Assembly: GCA_945905925.1 (NCBI GenBank)
Contig: CAMDQN010000054.1
Coordinates: 1 to 41,684 of the forward strand
Reading direction: 5' to 3'
DNA from: Singulisphaera sp. GP187
GTDB lineage: Bacteria; Planctomycetota; Planctomycetia; Gemmatales; Gemmataceae
DNA: 41,684 nucleotides
Notes under the pieces: generated by a model
What the model saw: the letters and a program-made list of their open reading frames with translations, nothing else
Database searches by the model: none
What the model was told of the DNA's origin: nothing
Shown: piece after piece, positions 1 to 8,843 of the stretch
Position numbering within the stretch: position 1 is the stretch's first letter
Layout: each line of letters begins with the position of its first letter
Program-made: the position numbers and the translations under genes

Positions 1-84
1 GGAGGCGACATACAAGTCGGCTAACCGATCCGGCTGGAGCCGTCCTGTCCGCAAGTCGTCCTTGAGTTGCTCGGCGAAATCCAT
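1..84 (-). CDS. 5' end of an unidentified ORF running off the left edge
   Basis: An open frame starts at the ATG at 84 on the minus strand and continues without a stop to the window edge, giving 28 residues that begin MDFAEQLKDDL. The peptide is charged and helical and has no signal sequence. It faintly resembles the N-termini of some IS66-type transposases, but 28 residues are too few to assign a family. It lies directly downstream of a beta-barrel-like gene that seems to end prematurely, which would fit a mobile element boundary. No terminal inverted repeat was recognised between them. The ribosome binding site is weak. Confidence 0.35.
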   Translation of the reverse strand, partial: MDFAEQLKDDLRTGRLQPDRLADLYVAS

Positions 85-134
85 GGCGAATCAATAACCG
101 ATCCGGCCGAGCGAGAGAATATCGGCTTCAGAGA

Positions 135-704
135 TTAGACAGCTACGACCTCGTACATGAAACCGACCGCTGCCAGCGTTTGCGTTTCGACGTTGCGGTA
201 GAAGGTGTATTTCAGACCGGCCGCGATGTTCAGAAACCCCGTCTGCGAGGCCGCGTTCCGCGGCGCGAGGCGACCAATCCCGTCCTTGTCCGCGATGAAG
301 CTCAACCGCTCCGTGAGCGCGAGGTTGAGTTGCAACCCGTACACCTGAATGTTACCGCCACCGAGCGGGTGCGACGCCGGGATGTTGTTGTTGACGAACA
401 ACACCCGCGCGTGGGTGTTGGACCGCGGGTCTTTGCTCAGCACCGGGTTCGAGATCGGCCCAACGAAGCCTTCGAACTCGCGATCACTCTGGAACAACCC
501 GCGAACCGGTGCGGCGCACTGGTCGCAGAGCGCCGGTTGCGCACCAGACGCCGAGTACGCTGGCTGCGCGACCGGTGGCTGCGCCGGGTCCGCGTACCCG
601 GAGATGGGCAGCATCTGATACGTTGTGGGAATCGGACTTTGATCGCTCGGTTCGGCACCGACAGCGCCGACCGCAAGCAGCGCGGTTAATGTGAGGGAGT
701 TCAT
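135..704 (-). CDS. secreted beta-barrel-like protein, apparently C-terminally truncated
   Basis: The 189-residue product begins with a short signal peptide (MNSLTLTALLAVGAVGA) and a low-complexity Pro/Gln/Ala linker to about residue 60. A region containing GFVGPISNP follows, then alternating beta-type segments (VYGLQLNLALTERLSFIAD, GFLNIAAGLKYTFYR) typical of outer-membrane barrel strands. The start is supported by AAAGG about seven bases before the ATG. The protein stops at GFMYEVVAV, in the middle of what looks like a strand, whereas barrels of this kind normally continue for many more strands. I infer that the 3' part was lost, possibly through an insertion near 85-135. Function is unknown; it may be a porin-like or transporter-like barrel. 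Confidence 0.6.
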   Translation of the reverse strand: MNSLTLTALLAVGAVGAEPSDQSPIPTTYQMLPISGYADPAQPPVAQPAYSASGAQPALCDQCAAPVRGLFQSDREFEGFVGPISNPVLSKDPRSNTHARVLFVNNNIPASHPLGGGNIQVYGLQLNLALTERLSFIADKDGIGRLAPRNAASQTGFLNIAAGLKYTFYRNVETQTLAAVGFMYEVVAV

Positions 705-951
705 CCGTGACCTTTGAGGTGAGTGAGTGCGCCACGTTCATCCTGCGGGCGCGTCAATCGGGCGAACGCACGCCCGTACTGACGCATCGGCCCAACGAAT
801 CCCGGAAATGCGGCGTCAGCGCGTGCTTCGCAAGAGGATTGGCTGGAAATTCGTCCGTCTATGCCGACTGTATCGCCTGTACTGATTTGATATCCCGCTG
901 GCTCCGATGCGAAACGGGCACAGGAGCCAGCACTTGCGGCGACTGTCGCAC

Positions 952-2511
952 TCACCCGATCCGCGGGAACAGCGGCTTCACCTTACCTTCGACCAGTTCC
1001 GCCGTGACGCGAAGGTCATCCGGTTGGGCCTTCAGTTCGGCCGCGTCCGCGTACTCCACCTCAGCCCACGGCTTTGGGAAGTTGAAGCTCGTGTAGATCG
1101 CTTCCGCGCTCTTGGGGATGAACGGTTTCAGCAAGATGCTCGCGATGCGCAGCGACTGCACCGCGTTGAACAACACCCGCTTGGCCGCGTCCTTGTCCGT
1201 CTTCACCAGCTTCCACGGCGCGTTGGTTTCGAGGTACTGGTTGGTCGGCGTGAGGAAGTCCTGAACGATCGCCTGTAGCGCGAGGTTATAGCGACACGCT
1301 TCGACGTGTCCGCGAACGGTCGCAACAAACTCCGCGAGGTTCAGGTTCGGCACGACCGACTCCGGCGTTTCGTTCGCGGTGCCGTCGAGCTTCGACTCGT
1401 AGTTCTTCGTGACGAGCGTCAGCCCGCGGCTCAACATGTTGCCGAGGTTGTTCGCCAGCTCCGAGTTGTAGACCTCCTCGAACCGCTGCCCGCTGTAGTC
1501 GCCGTCCGACGGGAACGGGCACTCTCGCATGAAGTAATAGCGGTACGCGTCGGTGCTCGACTTGGCGATAATCTCCAGCGGATCGACGACATTGCCGAGC
1601 GTCTTCCCCATCTTCTCGCCATTGTTGTTCACGAATCCGTGCGAGAACACCTTCTTGGGCGCTTCCTCGCCGGCTGCCCACAACATCGCGGGCCAGATGT
1701 GCGTGTGGAACCGAGTGATGTCCTTCCCGATGAAATGCACGTCCGCGGGCCAGTGCTTGCGGAACGTCGCCTCGTCGTCGCCATAGCCAATGCCGGTGAC
1801 GTAGGTGAGTAAGGCATCGAACCAGACGTAGATGGTGAACTCTGGGTCGAACGGGAGCTTGATGCCCCACTGTTCGCCGTGCCGCGAGATGTTCAGGTCT
1901 TGCAGCCCTTCGGCCTCAATGAACCCAATCATCTCGTTGCGCCGGCTCTCGGGCTGAACGAACTCCGGGGTCTCCTTCAGGTGCTTCAACAGTCGGTCCT
2001 GAAACGCGGATAGTTCGAAGTACCAACACGGTTCCGAACGCCGAACGAGCGGGCGCTTGTGCGCCGGGCACTGGCCCGCGTGTTCCGCGTGCGCCTTGTC
2101 GCTCTTGAACTCCTCGCACCCCGGACAGTACCAGCCTTCGTAACTCCCCTTGTAGATGTAACCGTTGTCGTGGACCTTCTGAACGAACTTCCGGCAGCAC
2201 TGCTTGTGCCGCTCGTGGCTCGTCTGCACGAAGGTGTCGAAACTGATGTCGAGGGCGCGCCAGACGTGCTGGAACTGCCTGGCCATGTCGTCGCAATACG
2301 CTTGTGGTTCCTGCCCCAGTTCCTTTGCGCGGTCCGCGACCTTTAGCGTGTTCTCGTCGTTGCCCATCAGGAAGTAAACGTCGAACCCCTCCATGCGGCG
2401 GTAGCGGGCCTGCACGTCGGCTCCGAGCTTCTCGAACGCGGTCCCGATGTGTGGGCGGCTGTTCGGGTAGTCGATCGCGGTCGTTTGGAACCAGCGGGGT
2501 TTGTCCGTCAC
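952..2511 (-). CDS. metG: methionyl-tRNA synthetase
   Basis: This class I synthetase charges tRNA-Met with methionine in the cytosol. The 519-residue product has the HIGH-type motif as HIGT at residues 21-24, a Cys-rich knuckle at 129-149 (CPGC then CPAH), and the anticodon-side domain after about residue 330. The second signature reads KMGKT at 300-304 where KMSKS is usual. The length fits the compact form without the C-terminal tRNA-binding (EMAP/Arc1p-like) domain. The start is a GTG at 2511, chosen because AAGGAG lies nine bases upstream. It is divergent from the DUF1501 gene at 2663, with a 151-base gap. Confidence 0.95.
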   Translation of the reverse strand: MTDKPRWFQTTAIDYPNSRPHIGTAFEKLGADVQARYRRMEGFDVYFLMGNDENTLKVADRAKELGQEPQAYCDDMARQFQHVWRALDISFDTFVQTSHERHKQCCRKFVQKVHDNGYIYKGSYEGWYCPGCEEFKSDKAHAEHAGQCPAHKRPLVRRSEPCWYFELSAFQDRLLKHLKETPEFVQPESRRNEMIGFIEAEGLQDLNISRHGEQWGIKLPFDPEFTIYVWFDALLTYVTGIGYGDDEATFRKHWPADVHFIGKDITRFHTHIWPAMLWAAGEEAPKKVFSHGFVNNNGEKMGKTLGNVVDPLEIIAKSSTDAYRYYFMRECPFPSDGDYSGQRFEEVYNSELANNLGNMLSRGLTLVTKNYESKLDGTANETPESVVPNLNLAEFVATVRGHVEACRYNLALQAIVQDFLTPTNQYLETNAPWKLVKTDKDAAKRVLFNAVQSLRIASILLKPFIPKSAEAIYTSFNFPKPWAEVEYADAAELKAQPDDLRVTAELVEGKVKPLFPRIG

Positions 2512-2662
2512 GGTCTTGCTCCTTCGTCTTCATCTGCGATGTAGCCTTTCTACAGACGCCGCACGGGTGGAGCAGGTTCAGCGCTCGTGTGGCGGAATGC
2601 GCTCGACCGCGACCGCACGCACGCGGTAAACTCTCTCCATCCCACCAAGTGAGTTCCGCCTC

Positions 2663-4009
2663 ATGCTCACGCTCCTCGGTCCGACCTCGCGCAGTCTCTG
2701 CGATGGCGTCACACGGCGCGGCTTCATCCGGCTGGGTGCGATCGGCTCCGCGTTCACGCTCGCGGACGTACTCCGCGCGAAGGAGTCGCAACCTTCGACC
2801 GCGCGCAGAGACACAGCCGTTATCCTCTGGTGGATGGGCGGCGGTCCGAGTCAGAACGACACCTACGATCCAAAACCGAACGCGCCGGCGGAAGTTCGCG
2901 GGCCGTATGGGTCGATAGAAACCGCCGCACGCGGAATGCGCTTCAGCGAACTGCTGCCGCTGCAAGCGAGAGTCGCGAGCAAGGTCGCGATTCTGCGCTC
3001 GATGAGCCACTACGACCATAACCACCCGGACGCGGCGCATCTCGTTCAGACCGGCTACCACGAAAAGAACGTGCAATTCCGCGGACAGTTTTACCCGGCG
3101 CAAGGTTCCGTCGTGGCGAAGGTCCGCGGCGCGAACAAGCCCGGCATCCCGCCGTATGTGTGCATCCCGGACGCGTACTTCGCACGGCAGGGTTTCTACC
3201 AACTCGCGACATACCTCGGTCAACAGTTCGACCCGGTGAACAGCGGCAGTGAACCGACGTTTCGGTTCACCGGTCCAGGACCGTCATTCGCGCTTCCCGC
3301 CGGTGTGACCGTCGAACGCGCCGAAGACCGCAAGGAACTACTCCGACGATTGGACGCAGCCACGAAGCGCGCGGAACCACAGGTCGGCGGGTTGGACGCG
3401 GCCAACCAGAAAGCGTTTGAGTTAGTCACGAGCCGTGCCGCGAAAGAAGCATTCGACGTGTCGCGCGAACCGCAGAAGCTCCGCGAGAACTACGGTCTGA
3501 ACCCGTGGGGCCGCTCGGCGATACTCGCGCGGCGGTTGGTCGAAGCGGGCGTCACGTTCGTGACCGTGAACCACTACGAAGCCGATGTGGACTGGTGGGA
3601 CGACCACTACACCATCGAGGCGAATCTGAAGAAGCGGCTCCCGCCGTTCGACCGGGCGCTCGCAGCGCTCATCGAAGACATTCACGATCGCGGGTTAGCG
3701 GAACGCGTCTTAATCGTGGCGATGGGCGAGTTCGGGCGCGGTCCGCGAATCGATTCGCTCGCGGGGCGCGGGCACTGGGCGAAGGCGATGAGCGTGCTGC
3801 TCAGCGGCGGCGGGGTGAAGGGCGGTCGCGTGGTCGGTGCGACGACCTCCGATGGCGGCGAGCCGGCCACGCACCGTTACGGACCGGGCGACATGCTCGC
3901 GACCATCTACCACCACCTCGGCATCGACCACGCCGATTCGCTGCCGGATAAGCAGAACCGCCCGGTGCGGCTCGTCGATTCCGGTGAACCTATCCGCGAA
4001 CTGTTTTGA
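2663..4009 (+). CDS. DUF1501 family Tat-exported protein
   Basis: The 448-residue product has an N-terminal twin-arginine signal (VTRRGFIRLGAIGSAFTLADVL, near residues 17-38). The DUF1501 body follows, with WMGGGPSQNDTYDPKPNAPAEVRG near residue 60 and GEFGRGPRIDS followed by GRGHW near 350-370. DUF1501 proteins belong to the alkaline-phosphatase/sulfatase-like superfamily, are highly amplified in planctomycetes and are predicted to be periplasmic. Their substrate is unknown. Many sit beside a DUF1549/DUF1553 cytochrome-like gene, but this one stands alone between metG and the leucine-rich cluster. Export and family are well supported; catalytic activity is not. Confidence 0.9.
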   Translation: MLTLLGPTSRSLCDGVTRRGFIRLGAIGSAFTLADVLRAKESQPSTARRDTAVILWWMGGGPSQNDTYDPKPNAPAEVRGPYGSIETAARGMRFSELLPLQARVASKVAILRSMSHYDHNHPDAAHLVQTGYHEKNVQFRGQFYPAQGSVVAKVRGANKPGIPPYVCIPDAYFARQGFYQLATYLGQQFDPVNSGSEPTFRFTGPGPSFALPAGVTVERAEDRKELLRRLDAATKRAEPQVGGLDAANQKAFELVTSRAAKEAFDVSREPQKLRENYGLNPWGRSAILARRLVEAGVTFVTVNHYEADVDWWDDHYTIEANLKKRLPPFDRALAALIEDIHDRGLAERVLIVAMGEFGRGPRIDSLAGRGHWAKAMSVLLSGGGVKGGRVVGATTSDGGEPATHRYGPGDMLATIYHHLGIDHADSLPDKQNRPVRLVDSGEPIRELF

Positions 4010-4024
4010 GGTCGCGCCGCACCG

Positions 4025-4777
4025 TCACCACTCGCGGTGACCCGGCCGAACGCGATCGCGCATCGCGACACTGATCGGGTTCTCCGACAGTTCGATGCGC
4101 CGAAGTTTGATTATCAAACTCGACCGGATCAGCGTTGCAAGCCCGTCGTCGGTGATGTCGTTGGCGCGAACGTCGAGTTCGCGCAACCGCGGCAACCCCC
4201 ACGATTCGCACAGCGCACGCAGCCCGATGTTCCCGATCGACTGCCGCGCGAGAACCAATCGTTCCAGGCGTGGGTACTCGCCTTCCGCGATCGCGCCGGC
4301 CCCGGCCCACCCAAGCAACCGGTCCCCGCGAACAACCAACTCCTTCACTCGCGTGAAGACCGATTGCTTCATCACCACGGCCAGCCGGCGCGGGGATACG
4401 TCGGGCGTCAGTTCCAGATATTCGAGCAGGTGCAACCGCGGGTCGTCGGTGTCGTCGAACTGCGACGCCGTAATCGCGCCGCGGTACGCGAACCCGCGCC
4501 GGTGGTACGCGAGCGTCTTACACCCCTTTGGCATCTCCTTCTGCCAGACCGTGTCCCACGCGTAAAGCAACTGACGGACGCGCGTCATCGCGACTTCGCG
4601 CTCTGGGTGGTCGGCCGGGAGCCATTCGGCGCGAACGGACAGCCTGATGAACTCGGCGCGAGCGACTTGCTACGGTTCGCCGAGTTCGTCGAGGTAGTCC
4701 GCGAACACGAGTCGCGGCGTATCCTCGTCGGGGTTCGCGGCGATGGCGCGCAGGAGAGCCGCTTCGGTGTCAGTCAT
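4025..4777 (-). pseudogene. TIGR02996/leucine-rich paralogue interrupted by an in-frame TAG
   Basis: Reading from the ATG at 4777, the first 35 codons give a standard TIGR02996 N-terminus ending LVFADYLDELGEP. A TAG at 4672-4670 follows. The same frame then continues QVARAEFIRLSV and on through a leucine-rich C-terminal part to the stop at 4025. Spacing between the TAG and the downstream ATG at 4588 is exactly 28 codons, so there is no frameshift. Intact paralogues read QPARAEFV or EPDRADFV here, so the broken copy has about three extra codons (TAG CAA GTC). The first ATG overlaps the stop of the upstream paralogue by eight bases. The downstream 187-residue fragment from 4588 could be translated separately, but it would lack the signature domain. 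A sequencing error cannot be excluded. Confidence 0.75.
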
Positions 4778-5507
4778 AGCGCTCCCGATTAATAGATCGC
4801 GGGTCGAATCGCTGCTCGAACCGTTCGCGCACGTCCGCCGAGAGCGCGATTGTGTCGCAGTGTCGGTAGCCGACGCGGGTGGAAAACGATCTGAGGTTCG
4901 CGAGGTGCGGCGAGTCGAGTACGGCTTCCGCAGCGACATCCGAGAGCACTGCGTAACACGCGGTCAACTCGCGAAGCGCGCGAAGGGCGGCGCACCCCGC
5001 GAGCGCGAGAATCGCTCGGTCGCCGAGCACGTCGCGATAGTATTCCGATTCCAGTGACAGTTCGCGAACACGTTCGAGTGCCGGGCGCGTCACCAGGTCT
5101 TCGATGTCCGCGTCGGTCACATTCGTCACCTTCAGTTTCTCGAACGGCACCCGCACCGCGAGGTTAGGCCACACCGCCCGCAGTGCGCGCGCCTCACCGG
5201 AGACGCTCACCGGGAACCCGCGAACCCACTCGCGACAGGTCACCTTTGTGTCGCCGAATCCCAGTCGCGCGAACCACTGCGCGCGCCAGAATGGAACGTC
5301 GAGTACGCGGACGCGTGCCTCCGTGACCGGGTCGCCCGGTTCGCCTTCCGCGCGGCGCGCGAGTTCGATCTGCCCGCGGATGAACAGCGCCCACGCGCCG
5401 TGTACGTTCCCGCCCTGCTCTTGCAGATAGTCCGCGAACACGAGCCGCGCCGTGTCGTCGGCGGGCGTGTCACAGACCGCGGCGAGAAGCGCGGCTTCTT
5501 CGTTCAT
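4770..5507 (-). CDS. TIGR02996 domain leucine-rich protein
   Basis: The 245-residue product starts MNEEAALLAAVCDTP and contains the TIGR02996 core DTARLVFADYLQEQGG at residues 15-30, then FIRGQIELARR. A beta/alpha leucine-rich region follows (LERVRELSLES, LRALRELTACYAVLSD, LANLRSF). In-frame codons continue upstream to 5735, but the family N-terminus starts at the ATG at 5507, so that start was used. The domain is a Gemmata-type repeat companion. There is no signal peptide, so it is probably cytoplasmic, and the function is unknown. The stop overlaps the next gene's ATG by eight bases, which suggests translational coupling. Confidence 0.8.
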   Translation of the reverse strand: MNEEAALLAAVCDTPADDTARLVFADYLQEQGGNVHGAWALFIRGQIELARRAEGEPGDPVTEARVRVLDVPFWRAQWFARLGFGDTKVTCREWVRGFPVSVSGEARALRAVWPNLAVRVPFEKLKVTNVTDADIEDLVTRPALERVRELSLESEYYRDVLGDRAILALAGCAALRALRELTACYAVLSDVAAEAVLDSPHLANLRSFSTRVGYRHCDTIALSADVRERFEQRFDPRSINRERYD

Positions 5508-5517
5508 GGTGGGCGTC

Positions 5518-6267
5518 TCACAGCTTCGTTTTGGACCCGAAGCGCCGACGGAGTGCGGCCCGAACCGACCGGTCAGCAACCGGATTTCCGCGCAGGTCGA
5601 GGAACCGGAGGTTCGCGAGGGGCGACGACGCGACGAGTGCGTTCGCTCCCGCGTCGCCAACGACGTTCGACCCGAGCAGCAGTTCCGCGAGGTCCGGGAA
5701 CCGGCCGTCGGCAATATCGGCAACGGTCGCGTCATCGACCAAACTCCCGTGGAGGTCGAGCACGGTCAGTCGGTGAAGGTGTGGCGAGGCGAACAGAGCG
5801 CGAAGGACGGGCGCCGATGCCCCCGCGATCACCCGGAAAACCCGGAGGTGGGTCAGTTCCGGGACGCGGGCCAGTCGCTGGCCGTTGGTCAGGCGCCACA
5901 GTCGGAGAACGTGAATGCCCGGCACGGCGAAGATTTCGGCCGCATGCGCGATGACCGGCACTTCATTGGTCGCCCGCACTTCTTCGATGAGTCCACGATT
6001 GAAGTCGCCCCACTCGACATCTTTGAGTTGCGGCAATTTCGCCTTCCACCCGCGGACGAAGTTCGTGAGGTAGTGAACGTTTTTCCGCACGAACGGGTAC
6101 TTCTCGGCGGAAGAAAGTCCGGGGCGGGCCAGTTCCACCTGCGCGCGAACGAAGTCCGCGCGGTCCGGCTCGTTGTTCTCTTCAAGCCAGTCGGCGTACA
6201 TGAGCCGCGGAGTGTCTTCCTCCGGGTTCTCCCCGATCGCGCGCAACAGTGCGTCGTGGTCGTTCAT
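5518..6267 (-). CDS. TIGR02996 domain leucine-rich protein
   Basis: The 249-residue product begins MNDHDALLRAIGENPEEDTPRLMYADWLEENNEPDRADFV, split here into the TIGR02996 motif around residues 14-40 and the RAQVELAR helix. Leucine-rich segments follow: LTVLDLHGSLVDDATVADIA, FPDLAELLLGSNVVGDAG and LRFLDLRGNPVADRSV, arranged as regular repeats. It ends with a basic RRRFGSKTKL tail, similar to the other cluster members. It lies 10 bases upstream of the 4770-5507 paralogue and 18 bases downstream of the next, so the four probably form one transcript. No catalytic motif is visible; the repeats suggest protein binding. Confidence 0.85.
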   Translation of the reverse strand: MNDHDALLRAIGENPEEDTPRLMYADWLEENNEPDRADFVRAQVELARPGLSSAEKYPFVRKNVHYLTNFVRGWKAKLPQLKDVEWGDFNRGLIEEVRATNEVPVIAHAAEIFAVPGIHVLRLWRLTNGQRLARVPELTHLRVFRVIAGASAPVLRALFASPHLHRLTVLDLHGSLVDDATVADIADGRFPDLAELLLGSNVVGDAGANALVASSPLANLRFLDLRGNPVADRSVRAALRRRFGSKTKL

Positions 6268-6285
6268 GACGTGATCCAGGTTCGA

Positions 6286-6900
6286 TTAGCTGTCCACCAC
6301 CGCGAACGGGAACCGTCGGTTGAACCGCTTGCGGGCGCCCGCGGACATCGTGTTCTCGCTGTACCGGAGGAACCGAAGTGCGGTCAAAGATGGACACGCC
6401 ATCAGCGCTTCGGCGGCCTCGTTGTTGAGTCCCGTCACGGGGAGGTACAGGTGAGTGACACTCCGCACCCAGAGGCGGTTCCGGCACAACGCGACGATGC
6501 TTCCCGCCGTACACGGGCGCAAGAAGAGTTCGCGGACCGGCGTGAGTTGCGCCAGCTTCGCGCCGTGCTTGTTGATGACCGTGGCGGGCAGATTGAAGTA
6601 TTCGACGAACCCGCGGCGGAACACCCACCCGCCCCACTGCCCCGGCTTGCAGCCCAACACCTTCGCGAGCGGCAAAACCCATTCGGCATCGTGCGCCATC
6701 AGCAGGTCGCGTTGACGCGATTCGAGGTAGCGGAGACGCTCGCGGTCGGGGACGCCGCGCGCGAGTTCGATCTGCACGCGAACGAACTCGGCCCGTGCCG
6801 GCTGGTCGTTCTCGTCGAGCCAGTCCACCATCGCGAGCCGGAGCGTGTCGTCTTCCGGTTCCGCGAGTAGCGCCTTCAGAAAGGGATTGTCGGGCGTCAT
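6286..6900 (-). CDS. TIGR02996 domain protein
   Basis: This first gene of the tandem cluster encodes 204 residues from MTPDNPFLKALLAEPEDD. It carries the TIGR02996 signature LRLAMVDWLDEN followed by QPARAEFVRVQIELARG. The region after residue 60 contains the WVLPLAKVLGCK and GGWVFRRGFVEYF segments that commonly follow this domain. One or two leucine-rich turns come next (VTHLYLPVTGLNNEAAEAL, LTALRFLRYSENTMSAG). The frame extends further upstream, but the family start at 6900 is clear. The C-terminal KRFNRRFPF resembles the basic ends of its neighbours. Function is unknown. Confidence 0.8.
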   Translation of the reverse strand: MTPDNPFLKALLAEPEDDTLRLAMVDWLDENDQPARAEFVRVQIELARGVPDRERLRYLESRQRDLLMAHDAEWVLPLAKVLGCKPGQWGGWVFRRGFVEYFNLPATVINKHGAKLAQLTPVRELFLRPCTAGSIVALCRNRLWVRSVTHLYLPVTGLNNEAAEALMACPSLTALRFLRYSENTMSAGARKRFNRRFPFAVVDS

Positions 6901-6941
6901 GGATGAAAGAGCCGCAAGCGGCACTCCGGGTTCGTCCGAAC

Positions 6942-8366
6942 TTACCCGATGGTCACGCGGTCGCCGGGCACGGGCACGGCCACGTCGTCGAAGCCGAGTT
7001 CGCGGAGCATGTCGGCCAGTGCCTCGGACTGTTCGCGCTCGCCGTGAATCAACCGCACCTTGCCGACCTTCCCCGCCAGCGCCGAGAGGTACGCGGTGAA
7101 GTCGTGCTTGTCCGCGTGCCCGCTGAAGCCGTCCAGGTGAACCACCTCGATCCACTTGTTCCAGTCGCGACCCTGGAACCGCACCGTTGCTTTCGGTTCG
7201 AGCAGTTTCCGCCCCACCGTGCCGGACGCCTGGTAACTCACCAGGATGATCGTGCATCGCGGGTCGTCCACCAGTTGCTTGAGGTGCTGTTGAATGCGCC
7301 CGGCGTCGCACATGCCGCTCGACGCGATGATCACGCTCGGCCCTGGGCGCGAGGCGAGCAATGTACTCTGCTCGAAGTCGCGAACGTAGGTCACGCCGTC
7401 GCCGCCGAGTAAACCGTGACCTTCGCGAAGCGCCTGTGCGATTTCATCGGAAAGGCTGTTCGGATGCGCCCGGTACACCGCCGCGACCTCCGACGCGAGC
7501 GGGCTGTCCACGAAGATCGGGATTGCGGGAAGCTTTCCTTCGCGCAGCCCCTGTTGCAGCACGTGAATGATGAGCTGCGTGCGCCCAAGGCTGAACGCCG
7601 GAATGAGCACCTTGCCATCGCGATCGATGGTGTCGCGGATCGTCGCGTAGAGTTTCTCCACCGTCTCCGCGAACGACCGGTGCGTGCGGTTCCCGTATGT
7701 GCTTTCGCACACGAGTACGTCCGCAGCCGGAATCGTGCCGGTCGGCTTCAGGATCGGCAAACCGCGCCGGCCCATGTCGCCGCTGAAGGTAAGCGTGCGG
7801 TCGCGGTCGTGCGCCGCGACAACAACGTGCACCATCGCGGAGCCGAGAACGTGCCCGGCTTCGATGAACCGGAAGCGGACGGTCTTGGTCGCGTCGGTGT
7901 CGCGACCGTAGGGCACCGAGACGAGGCGACCGAAGACCTTCTCCACGTCAGCAACCGTGTACAGCGGTTGCACCCACGGTTCCGCGTAGTTGCGGGCGAT
8001 GTTGAGGTGTGCCGCGTCTTCTTCCTGAATCTTCGCGCTGTCCGCGAGCATGACGCGAAGCAAATCGCGCGTCGGCGGCGTGCAGTAGATCGGCCCATCA
8101 AATCCCTGTCGGATGAGCGTGGGCAGGTTACCGCAGTGGTCTATGTGTGCGTGACTGACGATGACGGCGTCGATCTGATCGGGGTGGAACGGGAAGTGCC
8201 CGTTGCGCTGTCGGGCTTCTTCGCGTTTCCCCTGGTGGAGTCCGCAGTCGAGGAGGATTTTGTGGTTCCCGGCTTCGATGAGGTGCATCGATCCGGTGAC
8301 GCCGCCGGCGGCGCCCCAGAACGTGAGTGTGGGATTGACGGTGGAGGGTGTTGTTGTGGGTTTCAT
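6942..8366 (-). CDS. beta-CASP metallo-beta-lactamase fold RNA-processing nuclease
   Basis: The 474-residue protein has the dinuclear-metal motif SHAHIDH (H72, H74, D76, H77), H172 in GHVLGS and D197 in FSGDMGR, matching the metallo-beta-lactamase core. A beta-CASP insert follows, with ESTYGNRTH, PAFSLGRTQ, SSGMCDAGR and the C-terminal GFSGHAD. This is the YSH1/CPSF-73-like family of RNA endo- and exonucleases, and the length is typical. It probably acts in cytoplasmic RNA processing; the substrate cannot be read from sequence. It is 41 bases upstream of the TIGR02996 cluster on the same strand and could share its transcript. The ATG start at 8366 gives an unstructured Thr/Pro-rich lead of ten residues. 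Confidence 0.92.
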   Translation of the reverse strand: MKPTTTPSTVNPTLTFWGAAGGVTGSMHLIEAGNHKILLDCGLHQGKREEARQRNGHFPFHPDQIDAVIVSHAHIDHCGNLPTLIRQGFDGPIYCTPPTRDLLRVMLADSAKIQEEDAAHLNIARNYAEPWVQPLYTVADVEKVFGRLVSVPYGRDTDATKTVRFRFIEAGHVLGSAMVHVVVAAHDRDRTLTFSGDMGRRGLPILKPTGTIPAADVLVCESTYGNRTHRSFAETVEKLYATIRDTIDRDGKVLIPAFSLGRTQLIIHVLQQGLREGKLPAIPIFVDSPLASEVAAVYRAHPNSLSDEIAQALREGHGLLGGDGVTYVRDFEQSTLLASRPGPSVIIASSGMCDAGRIQQHLKQLVDDPRCTIILVSYQASGTVGRKLLEPKATVRFQGRDWNKWIEVVHLDGFSGHADKHDFTAYLSALAGKVGKVRLIHGEREQSEALADMLRELGFDDVAVPVPGDRVTIG

Positions 8367-8417
8367 TCACCCATTCTAACCAACTACACGCAAAGCTGAA
8401 AGCCGGGCCGGACGGTG

Positions 8418-8843
8418 TTAGACCGCGTCCGGTTCTGGATTCTTGTTCCGCAGCGCCCAACCGATCAACTGCCCCAACCGCCCGGCCGGCCACATTACCA
8501 CCGTGAACATCAGTGCGATCAACTGGGACAGCAGAAAGGAGGACGGCTCGACGGTCAGCGCCCAAAGCCCCGCGACAACGTGACTCACTACGGGGAACAC
8601 GGTGACGCCGAGGCGCCGCCGACTACCCAGAACCGCGGCGACGGCACCGATGGCACCGTTGATCCCGGAGGGCACCGACGACACCAGCATTCGGAGGGCG
8701 TATTTGGAGGTTATCGCAGGCCAAGGCCAGCCCCTTACCAACGTGTCACTCACGTCTGCCATCAACAGGCTGATTGGGCCAATAGCTAGCCCGGCGGAGA
8801 ACCCACACACGACCGCCACCAGTATCCGGGCCACGCGTTCCAC
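8418..8843 (-). CDS. small integral membrane protein of unknown function
   Basis: The C-terminal part of a long minus-strand frame encodes a convincing membrane protein: ILVAVVCGFSAGLAIG, INGAIGAVAAVLG, VFPVVSHVVAGLWALTV and LLSQLIALMFTVVMWPAG form four hydrophobic segments in 141 residues. I chose the GTG at 8843 because GGGGGA lies a few bases upstream. The frame runs further upstream to 9533, but that part overlaps the opposite-strand lipoprotein gene and reads as antisense shadow. No family is recognised. It lies 51 bases upstream of the nuclease gene on the same strand. Confidence 0.55.
   Translation of the reverse strand: MERVARILVAVVCGFSAGLAIGPISLLMADVSDTLVRGWPWPAITSKYALRMLVSSVPSGINGAIGAVAAVLGSRRRLGVTVFPVVSHVVAGLWALTVEPSSFLLSQLIALMFTVVMWPAGRLGQLIGWALRNKNPEPDAV

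Noticed and set aside
704-951. Possible short gene between metG and the barrel-like gene
   Set aside because: The only frame has no signal, domain or ribosome binding site and overlaps the end of metG; the gap more likely holds a promoter.
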